This document shows positions 55,541 through 63,999 of a stretch of 64,000 bases of DNA, one piece after another; position 1 is the stretch's first letter, and every line of letters starts with the position of its first letter. The position numbers and the translations under genes were made by a program. The notes below the pieces were generated by a model. The model searched no databases. It was not told where the DNA came from and saw nothing but the letters and a program-made list of their open reading frames with translations. The stretch lies in assembly GCF_000518705.1 (NCBI RefSeq), contig NZ_KI912480.1:106713-170712 (forward strand). Direction: 5' to 3'. Source of the DNA: Shewanella colwelliana ATCC 39565. Lineage in GTDB: Bacteria; Pseudomonadota; Gammaproteobacteria; Enterobacterales; Shewanellaceae.

Positions 55541-55928
55541 CGCACAACGCAGCGGCCAACGACCACTACAAATGTCGCTCGATGCGCTGATCGAAGACTT
55601 TATCGATGATGCTACCCACTATGCAGCGGGTCAATCTGAGCAGGTGCAAAGAATGGCACAGGTTATCGAACTGGAAACAGGATTTTCTGGCCTGTTCGAT
55701 AAAGAAAGTACGCCTATTAAGGCGCAACAAAAAGTGGTACCCAAAGGAAATATGCCTTATCGCAAGGCCACCTTTACCCTCAGTGAGTCTGCTATCGCTC
55801 ATTTAGCTGAGTTGGCCAGTGGTTGCGATATTGCTAAATCAAAATTGATCAGGTTTTTAATTGAGCATCACTACTCGCTGTCTGATGCTGAACGATCACA
55901 GAAGGAACGCTCAATTTTAGTGGATTAA
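55500..55928 (+). CDS. Partner of the ParA-like ATPase, ribbon-helix-helix-like C-terminus
   Basis: 142 aa. The N-terminal 20 residues are Lys/Ser/Gln-rich, and the middle part is acidic and helical. The C-terminus (about 95-135, PYRKATFTLSESAIAHLAEL ... KLIRFLIEHHYSL) has the beta-strand plus two-helix pattern of RHH/CopG-type DNA-binding proteins. AGGGG lies 5 nt before the ATG. The 41-bp overlap with parA and the arrangement fit a ParB-analogue that binds a centromere-like site. The domain call is by pattern only. Confidence 0.6.
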   Translation: MGLADLKKNSTQSSAQRSGQRPLQMSLDALIEDFIDDATHYAAGQSEQVQRMAQVIELETGFSGLFDKESTPIKAQQKVVPKGNMPYRKATFTLSESAIAHLAELASGCDIAKSKLIRFLIEHHYSLSDAERSQKERSILVD

Positions 55929-56148
55929 ACCTATATGTGCGGTAGTGATATCCCCACTATCGCGTTCACATTATCAACACCCTTTCTCCCACCCTTTTAC
56001 TGGCAGCAGATTGACCGTTTTCCCTTTATTTTTCGCTGCCAGATTTTTTCTATCACTCCCTAACCTCTTTCATCTGTGATAATAATCACACTATTGAGTT
56101 GAAAAAGAACTCGCGTCCCCTCATATAAAATATAAAGAGGAGCACCCT

Positions 56149-56973
56149 ATGCTGGCTATTTTCATCGTAACCATAGTAAGCCTTACAGCCATTGCCTATA
56201 TCGGCTTTAAACCTCGCTATGTGCAATACAAACGTCGACAGATTGCCAAGCAAGCCTTTCCAAACCAGTGGCGTCAAATCTTAAAGCGCCGCATGCCCTT
56301 CTTTCGCGCACTACCAACCGATCTACAACTGCAACTAAAAAAGCAGATAAAGATATTCCTAGCCGAAAAGCAGTTTATCGGTTGCCAAGGATTAACGATT
56401 ACCGATGAGATCAGGGTCACCATCGCGGCGCAAGCGTGTTTGCTACTACTCAATCGCCACACCAACTATTACCCCAAGCTCAAACAGATTTTGGTCTATC
56501 CATCACTATTTATTGTTAACAACCAACAACAGAATGCTGATGGTGTGATTTGGGAACGCCAGCATCTGTTATCCGGTGAATCATGGGAATATGGTAAAGT
56601 GGTTTTGTCTTGGCACACAGCCGTCGAAGATGCCGCAGAGCCTTACGATGGTCACAATGTCGTCATTCATGAGTTTGCCCATCAACTCGACCAAGAAGAT
56701 GGCCACTCGAATGGTGCCCCTATTTTAGAGAATCATAAGGACTATGCCGCTTGGTCAGCCGTGATGAACCAAGAGTTTGCCGCACTACAAACCTGCGCCA
56801 GGCAGCAACTGCCATCAATCTTTAACTACTATGGCGCCACCAACCCAGCCGAATTTTTTGCCGTGATCACCGAAACTTTTTTTGAAAAACCGCATCAATT
56901 CTATGAGCACCACAAAGCGCTCTACCAGCAGATGAGTCACTTTTTTAAATTAGATCCAGTAAACTGGCAATAA
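56149..56973 (+). CDS. MtfA/YeeI-type (M90) zinc metallopeptidase with membrane anchor
   Basis: 274 aa. A hydrophobic N-terminus (MLAIFIVTIVSLTAIAYIGF) suggests a membrane anchor. The gluzincin motif HEFAHQLDQEDG has zinc ligands His174 and His178 and catalytic Glu175; a further glutamate region is FFAVITETFF near residue 245. E. coli MtfA is a cytosolic aminopeptidase that binds the repressor Mlc (DgsA); this version may be tethered. It is followed 14 bp later by the NTF2-like gene, probably co-transcribed. Confidence 0.88.
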   Translation: MLAIFIVTIVSLTAIAYIGFKPRYVQYKRRQIAKQAFPNQWRQILKRRMPFFRALPTDLQLQLKKQIKIFLAEKQFIGCQGLTITDEIRVTIAAQACLLLLNRHTNYYPKLKQILVYPSLFIVNNQQQNADGVIWERQHLLSGESWEYGKVVLSWHTAVEDAAEPYDGHNVVIHEFAHQLDQEDGHSNGAPILENHKDYAAWSAVMNQEFAALQTCARQQLPSIFNYYGATNPAEFFAVITETFFEKPHQFYEHHKALYQQMSHFFKLDPVNWQ

Positions 56974-56987
56974 AATGAGGAGTTTTC

Positions 56988-57467
56988 ATGTCAGGATTAA
57001 TAATTAAGAAATGGTTCACTGCCATCGTCGTAACCATGCTGTTGGGTCTCTCTAGTGTACATGCAGACGAGCAAGCACCTGCGGCTCAAGTACTCGACAA
57101 CCTGCATCAATACGCTGCTGTTGCGGATTGGGATAACTATTTTGCACTCTATACAGAAGATGCCATTTTCATTGGTACCGATGCCACCGAATACTGGGAT
57201 ATGACGCAATTTGAAGCCTACTCTCGCCCCACCAAAGGGTGGCGATATGAGCTAGTAGATCGAAAAATCGTCCAGCATGGCAATGTCATCGTGTTCGACG
57301 AACTGCTAGACAATCGTGCATATGGGGTGAGTCGGGGAACGGGCACATTATTGCTAACTGAACAGGGCTGGAAGATAGCTCAATATCACCTGAGCTTTCC
57401 GATCCCCAATAAGATTGCAAAAAAGATCACTAATCAGATTAAAGCCGTAAAAAAGGACAACCCATAA
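56988..57467 (+). CDS. Exported NTF2/SnoaL-like domain protein
   Basis: 159 aa with a signal peptide (about 1-26, ending SSVHADE). The mature domain has the SnoaL-like cone pattern: LHQYAAVADWDNYFALYTED, AIFIGTDATEYWDM and TGTLLLTEQGWKIAQYHLSF. It has a basic C-terminal tail (KKITNQIKAVKKDNP). GAGGAG lies just before the ATG. The pocket may bind a small molecule; function unknown. It follows the MtfA-like peptidase gene and ends 20 bp from the convergent HDOD-GAF gene. Confidence 0.8.
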   Translation: MSGLIIKKWFTAIVVTMLLGLSSVHADEQAPAAQVLDNLHQYAAVADWDNYFALYTEDAIFIGTDATEYWDMTQFEAYSRPTKGWRYELVDRKIVQHGNVIVFDELLDNRAYGVSRGTGTLLLTEQGWKIAQYHLSFPIPNKIAKKITNQIKAVKKDNP

Positions 57468-57487
57468 CAGGCGTCTCCCCATCTAAA

Positions 57488-58984
57488 TCAATGACTCACA
57501 GAGAGGCAAACATTCGTTAACTGAGAGAAGTGGGTGAATCGCTCAAAGTCATCCGCACTAATGACTCGCTCTGAGCTATGTCTATCGGCGTATAGTAAGC
57601 CGATAACCTTGTTTTCAATAACCAGCGGCGCCAGCATAAACCCAGTTGATGAGGTATATTTTACGATATCGCTATCCATATATAGACGCCACTTTTCAGA
57701 ACTTGGTTTTTCAATAAAGAGTGGCTGTCTAAGCTCTATCGCTTCAGAAAATACAGTCTTGGCCGATTGTAGTTCAACAATAAACTCATTTTTCATTATT
57801 TCACCGTTATCGCCTAATACAACCCTAGGCTGCAAGCGTTTACGATTAGGTGATAACAACATCACACCGCAGCGATCCATGCCGATTCCATCAAGCACCC
57901 CCTCTAATGTAATGGTGATCACCTCATTGAAATTAGCCCGCTTAATGGCGCAATCCGTTAAGTCTCTGAGTTTTTTAAGTTGCAAAGTGACATTAGGGCT
58001 ACGTATGGCAACAACCTCTTCAGGGGCAACCTCCAGCGTCAGTTTTTCAGTACTTGGAAGAAATGACACAAGTACTTTAGCACCATAGGTGTCGGCAAGT
58101 GCTTTCGTTGCCTTACTACAGCGGATCATCTGCCCTTTGAATTCATCAACCTCAACGCCCAACATATCTGCGGCTTGTTTTATCCGATGATTAAGCTCCA
58201 CCACATCACAGGGCTCTTGCACCATCAGTTCACTAATTTTGTTGGCCAAAAATATTGAACGGATCTCTGGTGTTCGCTCATTCGGGTTAGACAGGGATTT
58301 GACCAGTACATCACCTAAGCCCCAGCTGCGTGCAATACCCATAGTTAACTGGGTAAAAGAAGCCCCTAACTGTTCACGAATAACACTATTACCATCTTTA
58401 CCATTATCTTCCCGTAAGCGGGCATCGAGTTGTTCTGTTGCCTCGCCGCCCATACTCCAAAAAGCACTTTCTCCTAGGTGATAGAGTAAAGCCGCGATGA
58501 AGACCTCTTCTTGCAAATCTTCATCATGATCTTTCAGCATCATCTTGGCTAACATCGCCGCTTGAAACGCCCTTGCCATAAGCGTCAGCAGTCGATGATA
58601 AACGCTTTCAGACAACCCTTTATTTTCAAGTAGGCTACTTAACAGTTTTGCAGTAATACAGATATTACGAATGGTATCAAAACCTAACACTACCGCTGCG
58701 CGGCTGACGGTAGTGACCTGTGAAATGCCTTTGTTATAAATGGCACTGTTAGCCACTTTAAGAATACGAGAGGTGAGCGCATTATCGTGCATAACACTGC
58801 GGCCTAATATGGCTAAGGATGACACGTCGTCCTTAGCCAGCTTTTCCAGTGACTTAACCGTTGAGCTTAATGCGGGCATCTCCTGTTCACTGATCCGTTT
58901 AGTCCAGTAATCTGCGCCCTTAGCCTGATTTGCAGCCTTCAAATTATTCTTTACTCTTAATGACAAAATGTTGTTAGACGTCAA
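57488..58984 (-). CDS. HDOD-GAF domain signalling protein
   Basis: 498 aa. The HDOD domain (about 25-235) has VKSLEKLAKDDVSSLAILGR and SAIYNKGISQVTTVSRAAVV, LGFDTIRNICI. The C-terminal GAF domain (about 330-495) has MDRCGVMLLSPNRKRLQPRV and SSTGFMLAPLVIENKVIGLL. HDOD proteins are non-catalytic relatives of HD phosphohydrolases that regulate motility, stress or partner enzymes; GAF binds small ligands. It is a monocistronic, minus-strand gene convergent with the NTF2-like gene. Confidence 0.88.
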   Translation of the reverse strand: MTSNNILSLRVKNNLKAANQAKGADYWTKRISEQEMPALSSTVKSLEKLAKDDVSSLAILGRSVMHDNALTSRILKVANSAIYNKGISQVTTVSRAAVVLGFDTIRNICITAKLLSSLLENKGLSESVYHRLLTLMARAFQAAMLAKMMLKDHDEDLQEEVFIAALLYHLGESAFWSMGGEATEQLDARLREDNGKDGNSVIREQLGASFTQLTMGIARSWGLGDVLVKSLSNPNERTPEIRSIFLANKISELMVQEPCDVVELNHRIKQAADMLGVEVDEFKGQMIRCSKATKALADTYGAKVLVSFLPSTEKLTLEVAPEEVVAIRSPNVTLQLKKLRDLTDCAIKRANFNEVITITLEGVLDGIGMDRCGVMLLSPNRKRLQPRVVLGDNGEIMKNEFIVELQSAKTVFSEAIELRQPLFIEKPSSEKWRLYMDSDIVKYTSSTGFMLAPLVIENKVIGLLYADRHSSERVISADDFERFTHFSQLTNVCLSVSH

Positions 58985-59144
58985 GATTATAACGCCACAC
59001 TTTAGCTGTAGTATAGGCAGAAAATTCGGCTACATAATCTAAAGTTCGCTCTATGCTCAAAATTAAAACCAAAGAGAAAGCGATTAGCAGCATTTTTGAC
59101 GCCAAGGAATAGCTATGCTATCGGCGTCGTTAGCAAATACTAAA

Positions 59145-59172
59145 CAAAAAAAAGCGGCTCAAGAGGGCCGCT
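59145..59172 (-). terminator. Second minus-strand terminator downstream of aceA
   Basis: The minus strand AGCGGC/GCCGCT stem (59172-59167, 59158-59153) is followed by TTTTTTTT. It lies 37 bp beyond the first aceA terminator and about 160 bp upstream of the HDOD-GAF start, so it may back up the first. Confidence 0.75.
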
Positions 59173-59208
59173 AAGACAAGCAAAATTGATAATAACGCTA
59201 AAAGGAAA

Positions 59209-59246
59209 GAAAAACCTCGCATTGCACGTAGGAACACAATGCGAGG
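59209..59246 (-). terminator. Rho-independent terminator after aceA
   Basis: A perfect 10-bp minus-strand stem CCTCGCATTG/CAATGCGAGG (59246-59237, 59224-59215), loop 12 nt, is followed by TTTTTCTTT. A further inverted repeat TACCAATCAC/GTGATTGGTA (59285-59329) lies between it and the aceA stop. Confidence 0.85.
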
Positions 59247-59347
59247 AACAACCGCTGCCAACACGCAGCAAGTCGAAAGGGTTTTACCAATCACCTAAGT
59301 CACATCATCAGCTAACTCATGTGATTGGTAGCAAACAAAACGGTGGA

Positions 59348-60673
59348 TTAAAACTGCTCTTCTTCGGTTGAACCAGTCAGTGCAGTCACTGATGATTCAC
59401 CGCCTTGAATCACATTAGTTACCTTATCGAAGTAACCTGTACCCACCTCTTGCTGGTGCGCCACAAAGGTATATCCTTTCTTGGCAGCAGCAAACTCAAC
59501 TTCTTGAACTTTCTCGACATAATGCTTCATACCTTCGCCGCGAGCATAGTCGTAAGCCAAATCGAACATGTTGTACCACATGTTGTGAATACCCGCTAAG
59601 GTGATGAACTGGTACTTGTAGCCCATGTCAGACAAAGCTTGCTGGAAGCGTGCAATCGTCGCATCGTCCAAGTTCTTCTTCCAGTTAAATGAAGGTGAGC
59701 AGTTATATGCTAATAACTGATCTGGGTACTGAGCGTGGATAGCTTCAGCAAAGCGACGCGCTTCTTCTAGGTCAGGCTTAGCCGTTTCACACCAGATAAG
59801 ATCCGCATATGGCGCGTAAGCTAGGCCGCGAGAGATGGCTTGGTCTAGACCAGCGTTAACACGGTAGAAGCCTTCTGAAGTGCGCTCTCCAGTAACAAAG
59901 TCACGGTCATATGGATCACAATCAGATGTCAGTAGGTCAGCTGCGTTCGCATCGGTACGTGCAATCACTAAGGTTTCAACACCACTTACGTCTGCCGCAA
60001 GACGCGCCGAGACCAACTTCTGAACCGCTTCTTGTGTTGGTACAAGTACTTTACCGCCCATATGGCCACACTTCTTAACCGACGCAAGCTGATCTTCAAA
60101 GTGGACACCTGCAGCACCAGCGTCAATCATATTTTTCATTAGCTCATAGGCATTCAATACACCACCAAAGCCCGCTTCAGCATCGGCAACGATTGGCAGG
60201 AAATAATCAGTGTAACCCTCATCTTCAGGATTGACTTCATTACTCCACTGAATTTGGTCTGCACGACGGAATGAGTTGTTAATGCGCTGCACAACCGCTG
60301 GAACTGAGTTGGCAGGGTAAAGCGACTGATCGGGGTACATGGTGCCAGCAAGGTTCGCGTCTGCTGCCACCTGCCATCCTGATAGGTACACAGCTTCGAT
60401 ACCGGCTTTAGCTTGCTGTACCGCTTGACCACCAGTTAGCGCGCCTAGGGAGTTAACATAGCCTTTTTTAGCGCCACCATTCACTAATTCCCATAACTTT
60501 GCAGCACCTTTGGTGGCAATCGTATTCTCAGGCACAATTGAACCGCGTAAGGCGACTACTTCTTCTGCCGAGTATGGACGGCGAACGCCAGCCCAACGTG
60601 GATTCTCAGCCCAATCCTTCTTAATCGCATCAATCTGCTCTTGACGTGAAATTTGTGTAGTTGCCTTAGTCAT
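59348..60673 (-). CDS. aceA: Isocitrate lyase AceA
   Basis: 441 aa from ATG 60673 (GGAG 6 nt upstream; ATGs further up lack this). It cleaves isocitrate to succinate and glyoxylate in the glyoxylate shunt. Catalytic motif KKCGHMGGKV (catalytic Cys, near residue 200) and HFEDQLASVKKCGHMG region. The WSNEVNPEDEG and IARTDANAADLLTSD segments match the substrate-binding regions. It lies 115 bp downstream of aceB and is followed by strong terminators. Confidence 0.97.
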   Translation of the reverse strand: MTKATTQISRQEQIDAIKKDWAENPRWAGVRRPYSAEEVVALRGSIVPENTIATKGAAKLWELVNGGAKKGYVNSLGALTGGQAVQQAKAGIEAVYLSGWQVAADANLAGTMYPDQSLYPANSVPAVVQRINNSFRRADQIQWSNEVNPEDEGYTDYFLPIVADAEAGFGGVLNAYELMKNMIDAGAAGVHFEDQLASVKKCGHMGGKVLVPTQEAVQKLVSARLAADVSGVETLVIARTDANAADLLTSDCDPYDRDFVTGERTSEGFYRVNAGLDQAISRGLAYAPYADLIWCETAKPDLEEARRFAEAIHAQYPDQLLAYNCSPSFNWKKNLDDATIARFQQALSDMGYKYQFITLAGIHNMWYNMFDLAYDYARGEGMKHYVEKVQEVEFAAAKKGYTFVAHQQEVGTGYFDKVTNVIQGGESSVTALTGSTEEEQF

Positions 60674-60800
60674 AATCATCTCCATCTGTGTGTTAGGATT
60701 CGGCGTCCCTAATTACCGCACGTCATTAAGGACACCAAATTTTACTGTGGGTAAACCTTTACCCTTAAAAATCAATAGGTGTAGTTGTTCAATACTGGGA

Positions 60801-62429
60801 TTAATCTGCCTGAGTTAAAATCTCGTACCCAGGTAAGGTCAGGAAGTCAACCAGCCCATCAGAGGTGGTGATCTGCTCAAGCAAGACTGCTGCTCGGGTG
60901 TAACTTCCATGGGTAAACCTGTCTGGACCTACCTCAAGCTTCACGTTGGCAAGTTCTTCAACCAACATCTCTTTAAACAAGGCTTTAGTGACCAATTTAC
61001 CATTTGAAAGCTTCTGTTCATGCTGTATCCACTGCCAGATAGACGTTCGTGAGATCTCAGCGGTCGCGGCATCTTCCATCAAGCCATAAATCGGTACGCA
61101 GCCATTGCCGTTAATCCATGCCTCGATATACTGCAGCGCAATACGGATATTCAGTCGCATGCCCGATTCAGTGCGCTCACCTTCACAAGGCATCAGCAGA
61201 TCTCGAGCCAGTATCGGCGCATCAACATCACGAGTGATATGCAACTGATTGACATGGTCCTCACCGATATACTCGTTAAAAATTCCCATTGCCGTGTCGG
61301 CAAGGCCTGGATGAGCCACCCAAGTACCATCATGTCCATTACGCGCTTCAAGTTCCTTATCACCGCGTACTTTGGTCAATACCGCTTCGTTCTGCGCCGC
61401 GTCTTTAGCCGGAATAAAGGCCGCCATTCCGCCCATGGCTAACGCACCGCGCTTGTGACAGGTCTTCACTAATAAGCGTGAATAGGCACTCAAAAATGGC
61501 TTATCCATGGTAACCGCTTGCCTATCAGGTAAGATTCTGTCGTTATGCTTTTTCAAAGTTTTGATATAGCTAAAGATATAATCCCAGCGACCACAGTTAA
61601 GCGCGACGATATTTGAGCGTAATTCATAGAGGATCTCCTCCATCTCAAATACTGCAGGCAACGTCTCAATCAAGCAGGTACATTTAATCGTGCCAGGGGT
61701 TAGACAAAAACGCTCTTCCACAAAAGCAAACACCCTTGCCCACCAGCGCGCTTCAATATGGCTCTCTAACTTGGGAATATAAAAATAAGGTCCACTGCCT
61801 TTGGCAAGCAGCTGGCGATAGTTATGGTAAAAATAGATACAAAAATCGAACAGTGCGCCAGGTATCGTTTCACCATTAAACTCAACGTGCTTCTCTATAA
61901 GATGCAATCCACGAACCCGTGCAATCAACACCGCTGGGTCCTCGTTAAGCGCGTAGTGCTTACCCGTCCCAGGTGCCGTAAACTCAATGTCGCCACGTAC
62001 AGCGTCACGTAGGTTATTTTGGCCTTCGATCACTTTTTCCCAGCTTGGCGCTAAAGAATCTTCAAAGTCAGCCATAAACACTTTTACATTGGCGTTAAGT
62101 GCATTGATGATCATCTTGCGATCAACCGGACCGGTTATCTCTACACGCCTATCGGTTAAATCCTCAGGAATGCCACGAATTTGCCAATCACCATCTCTAA
62201 TTGCTCTGGTCTGTGGTAAAAAGTCAGGCAATGCGCCAGCATCAATCAATGCCTGCTTTGCCTTACGAGCCTCTAGTAGACTTGGGACTTCATGTGCGAA
62301 CTCACGACATAAGACATCCAGTAAGCTGAGCGCACCTTCATTCAGCACAATATCTTGGCCAGCAATATATTCACCTGTTATGCGAATACCAGTATCAGTC
62401 TGGTCCTTATTTAGTACTTGTTCAGTCAT
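60801..62429 (-). CDS. aceB: Malate synthase A (AceB)
   Basis: 542 aa from ATG 62429 (a TTG at 62444 is an alternative). It condenses glyoxylate with acetyl-CoA to malate. Family motifs: FMADFEDSLAPSWEKVIEGQ with the metal-binding Glu/Asp, LIETLPAVFEMEEILYEL, and GRWDYIFSYIKTLKKHNDRI. The C-terminal EDAATAEISRTSIWQWIQHE carries the active-site Asp. Start of the aceBA unit, with an exceptionally long upstream region. Confidence 0.97.
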   Translation of the reverse strand: MTEQVLNKDQTDTGIRITGEYIAGQDIVLNEGALSLLDVLCREFAHEVPSLLEARKAKQALIDAGALPDFLPQTRAIRDGDWQIRGIPEDLTDRRVEITGPVDRKMIINALNANVKVFMADFEDSLAPSWEKVIEGQNNLRDAVRGDIEFTAPGTGKHYALNEDPAVLIARVRGLHLIEKHVEFNGETIPGALFDFCIYFYHNYRQLLAKGSGPYFYIPKLESHIEARWWARVFAFVEERFCLTPGTIKCTCLIETLPAVFEMEEILYELRSNIVALNCGRWDYIFSYIKTLKKHNDRILPDRQAVTMDKPFLSAYSRLLVKTCHKRGALAMGGMAAFIPAKDAAQNEAVLTKVRGDKELEARNGHDGTWVAHPGLADTAMGIFNEYIGEDHVNQLHITRDVDAPILARDLLMPCEGERTESGMRLNIRIALQYIEAWINGNGCVPIYGLMEDAATAEISRTSIWQWIQHEQKLSNGKLVTKALFKEMLVEELANVKLEVGPDRFTHGSYTRAAVLLEQITTSDGLVDFLTLPGYEILTQAD

Positions 62430-62784
62430 CCTGATAACCCCCAAGGCTTTCCTACGTAATGTATCGATTCCGTCTTAGTTGCTCATTAACCACTAAGACT
62501 GAGTGTTGGTTTGTCTCTGCGGTACTGCTGATGCTTGCATGTCATATCGCTAAGCGTTCAGATGTACGTTTTGAACAAAACCTACTAACAAAAGATTGTA
62601 TTTGCAACAATCCAACTGGTTAAACACTCGCCAACAAACAGCTAAAAACCACAGAAGAAATTGGTAATACCAACATAAAAAATGCACAATAAACAATTGA
62701 ATTTAAAAAACTTAAACCCAAGCCGAGCTGATAGCCAAGGATGAAATATCAAAGTTGTCAGACAAATTGACCAAATAACTTGAC

Positions 62785-62813
62785 GTGTAATTTATAACGA
62801 TATTTAATTACAC
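62785..62813. promoter_or_regulatory. 29-bp inverted repeat, possible regulator site
   Basis: The arms GTGTAATT (62785-62792) and AATTACAC (62806-62813) are separated by 13 bp. TGTAATT/AATTACA half-sites resemble the HexR-type element known upstream of Shewanella aceBA, but the spacing is wider than the usual HexR site, so the match is uncertain. Confidence 0.3.
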
Positions 62814-62969
62814 CACGTAAACTAAAAGTTACAGTAAAAACTGTCTTTTGATATCTAGTAAACTCAGGCTTACGTTTCGATTGACGCTACACGTAAAGCT
62901 ATTAATTGTTTAAAATACAATGCATTATAGGCACCTCAACAAACACCACTTTCAAACAACTGTTTTAAA

Positions 62970-62991
62970 TTTACCTTTACGTAAAGGTAAA
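62970..62991. promoter_or_regulatory. Perfect 22-bp palindrome (possible operator)
   Basis: The left arm TTTACCTTTAC (62970-62980) is mirrored exactly by GTAAAGGTAAA (62981-62991), 540 bp upstream of aceB. ACGTAAA cores recur at 62815 and 62891. MerR-family LiuR boxes in Shewanella have a TTTACGT...ACGTAAA character, so this is a candidate, not an assignment. Confidence 0.5.
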
Positions 62992-63480
62992 GTGGCTATA
63001 CCAAAAGACTGAGTAACAAATCGGTAACGTATCTCGATCAACATCACAAAAAATATTGGTTATAAGCAAAAATAAATGAAAAAAAATCGTTTTATTTGCA
63101 TAGGTAACTGCAAAACAGCAAATTTCTTGGTTTGAAACGCATTTTGGATATCACAGCCAAAATTAACGCACTAGCGACTAAAGCAGTCATCAGCGCGCTA
63201 TCAAATAACAGAAATCGGTCAGAGTGTCGCCAGCTAGCATCGAATGAACAGCGGTGATCGACAACCGAGGGGTCAACCAATTAGGAGCCTTTGTAAGTTC
63301 AACAGTAAATAGAATGGCAGTAAGCAGTATAAGAGGCAGCTGCTAGGGATATCATCGCGTCGTGCCCAAGAATAACCCTAGCAGAGAAGCTGTTGAGATA
63401 TCTATGTCCATCAGTCTTAAAAGGTGATCGACCCAGTTATCCCCGCTATAAACCTATGGGTAAAACAATTGGGGGACAGA

Positions 63481-63999
63481 TCATCTGAACAATAGCGAGC
63501 GACGCTCAGAATGGGGAGTACGCCTAGATTGCCGACGGCGAAACCAGTAAAGATATCCACCAGTTAGTGTTAACAATAGCGGCATCAGTCCCAGCAAGCA
63601 CCATAGAATACGCGTTAGCAGCCCACCAAAATAACCAAAGTGAAGTTTTCGAAAGCTGTCTAAGAATACTGTCAACCAACCAGCATCACGAATGTCTTGT
63701 TTCTGTATCATCAGTCCGTTGGTCTTATCGAAACTTACCATACTGGCATATTCGCTGTGCAGCGGGTTACTACTCTGTACCTGGCCATAAAAAGTAATAT
63801 CTCGCTCAGGCTCATGGGGCATCGCTAAATAGCCAGCCTGAAAACCGTCTATTTCGAGTGATGCTTGTTGACGCAAAACTTCAAAGGAGATATCTGGACG
63901 ATATAACGGTGCACTGATCAGGTAATGCTCACCGTCACCGTGCGCATCCATTTCATGTAGTATGCCGGCTATATTCCAATAAGCGCCCGTAAATGACAC
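63481..63999 (-). CDS. PepSY-associated transmembrane protein (fragment)
   Basis: 172 residues; the start lies beyond the right edge. It contains a periplasmic PepSY-like part (SFTGAYWNIAGILHEMDAHG, then LISAPLYRPDISFEVLRQQA) and a C-terminal membrane segment (LTRILWCLLGLMPLLLTLTG then GYLYWFRRR). PepSY_TM proteins often accompany iron or siderophore uptake. The family call rests on the HFGYFGG...GLLPLLLTLTGGYLYWFRRR-like ending. Confidence 0.75.
   Translation of the reverse strand: MSFTGAYWNIAGILHEMDAHGDGEHYLISAPLYRPDISFEVLRQQASLEIDGFQAGYLAMPHEPERDITFYGQVQSSNPLHSEYASMVSFDKTNGLMIQKQDIRDAGWLTVFLDSFRKLHFGYFGGLLTRILWCLLGLMPLLLTLTGGYLYWFRRRQSRRTPHSERRSLLFR

Larger units (their letters stand above)
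62430..63480. other. Long (1.05 kb) non-coding region upstream of aceB
   Basis: No convincing gene was found. It is AT-rich, contains a 62-codon minus-strand frame (63092-63280) with a hydrophobic core but no start signal, and several ACGTAAA elements (62815, 62891, 62979). It also has an inverted repeat GTGTAATT/AATTACAC (62785-62813) and the 22-bp palindrome reported separately. It probably holds the aceBA control region, and perhaps a small RNA or a decayed gene. Confidence 0.5.

Noticed and set aside
57534..58088. 184-codon plus-strand frame inside the HDOD-GAF gene
   Set aside because: It is antisense to a well supported domain protein, has no start signal and Ser/Thr-rich composition typical of reverse-frame reads.
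59053..59112. 19-codon frame (MLKIKTKEKAISSIFDAKE) on the plus strand
   Set aside because: It lies between genes but lacks a ribosome-binding site and similarity to any leader peptide; too short to support.
63092..63280. 62-codon frame with a hydrophobic stretch upstream of aceB
   Set aside because: No ribosome-binding site, no recognisable domain and poor start; kept only as part of the non-coding region.
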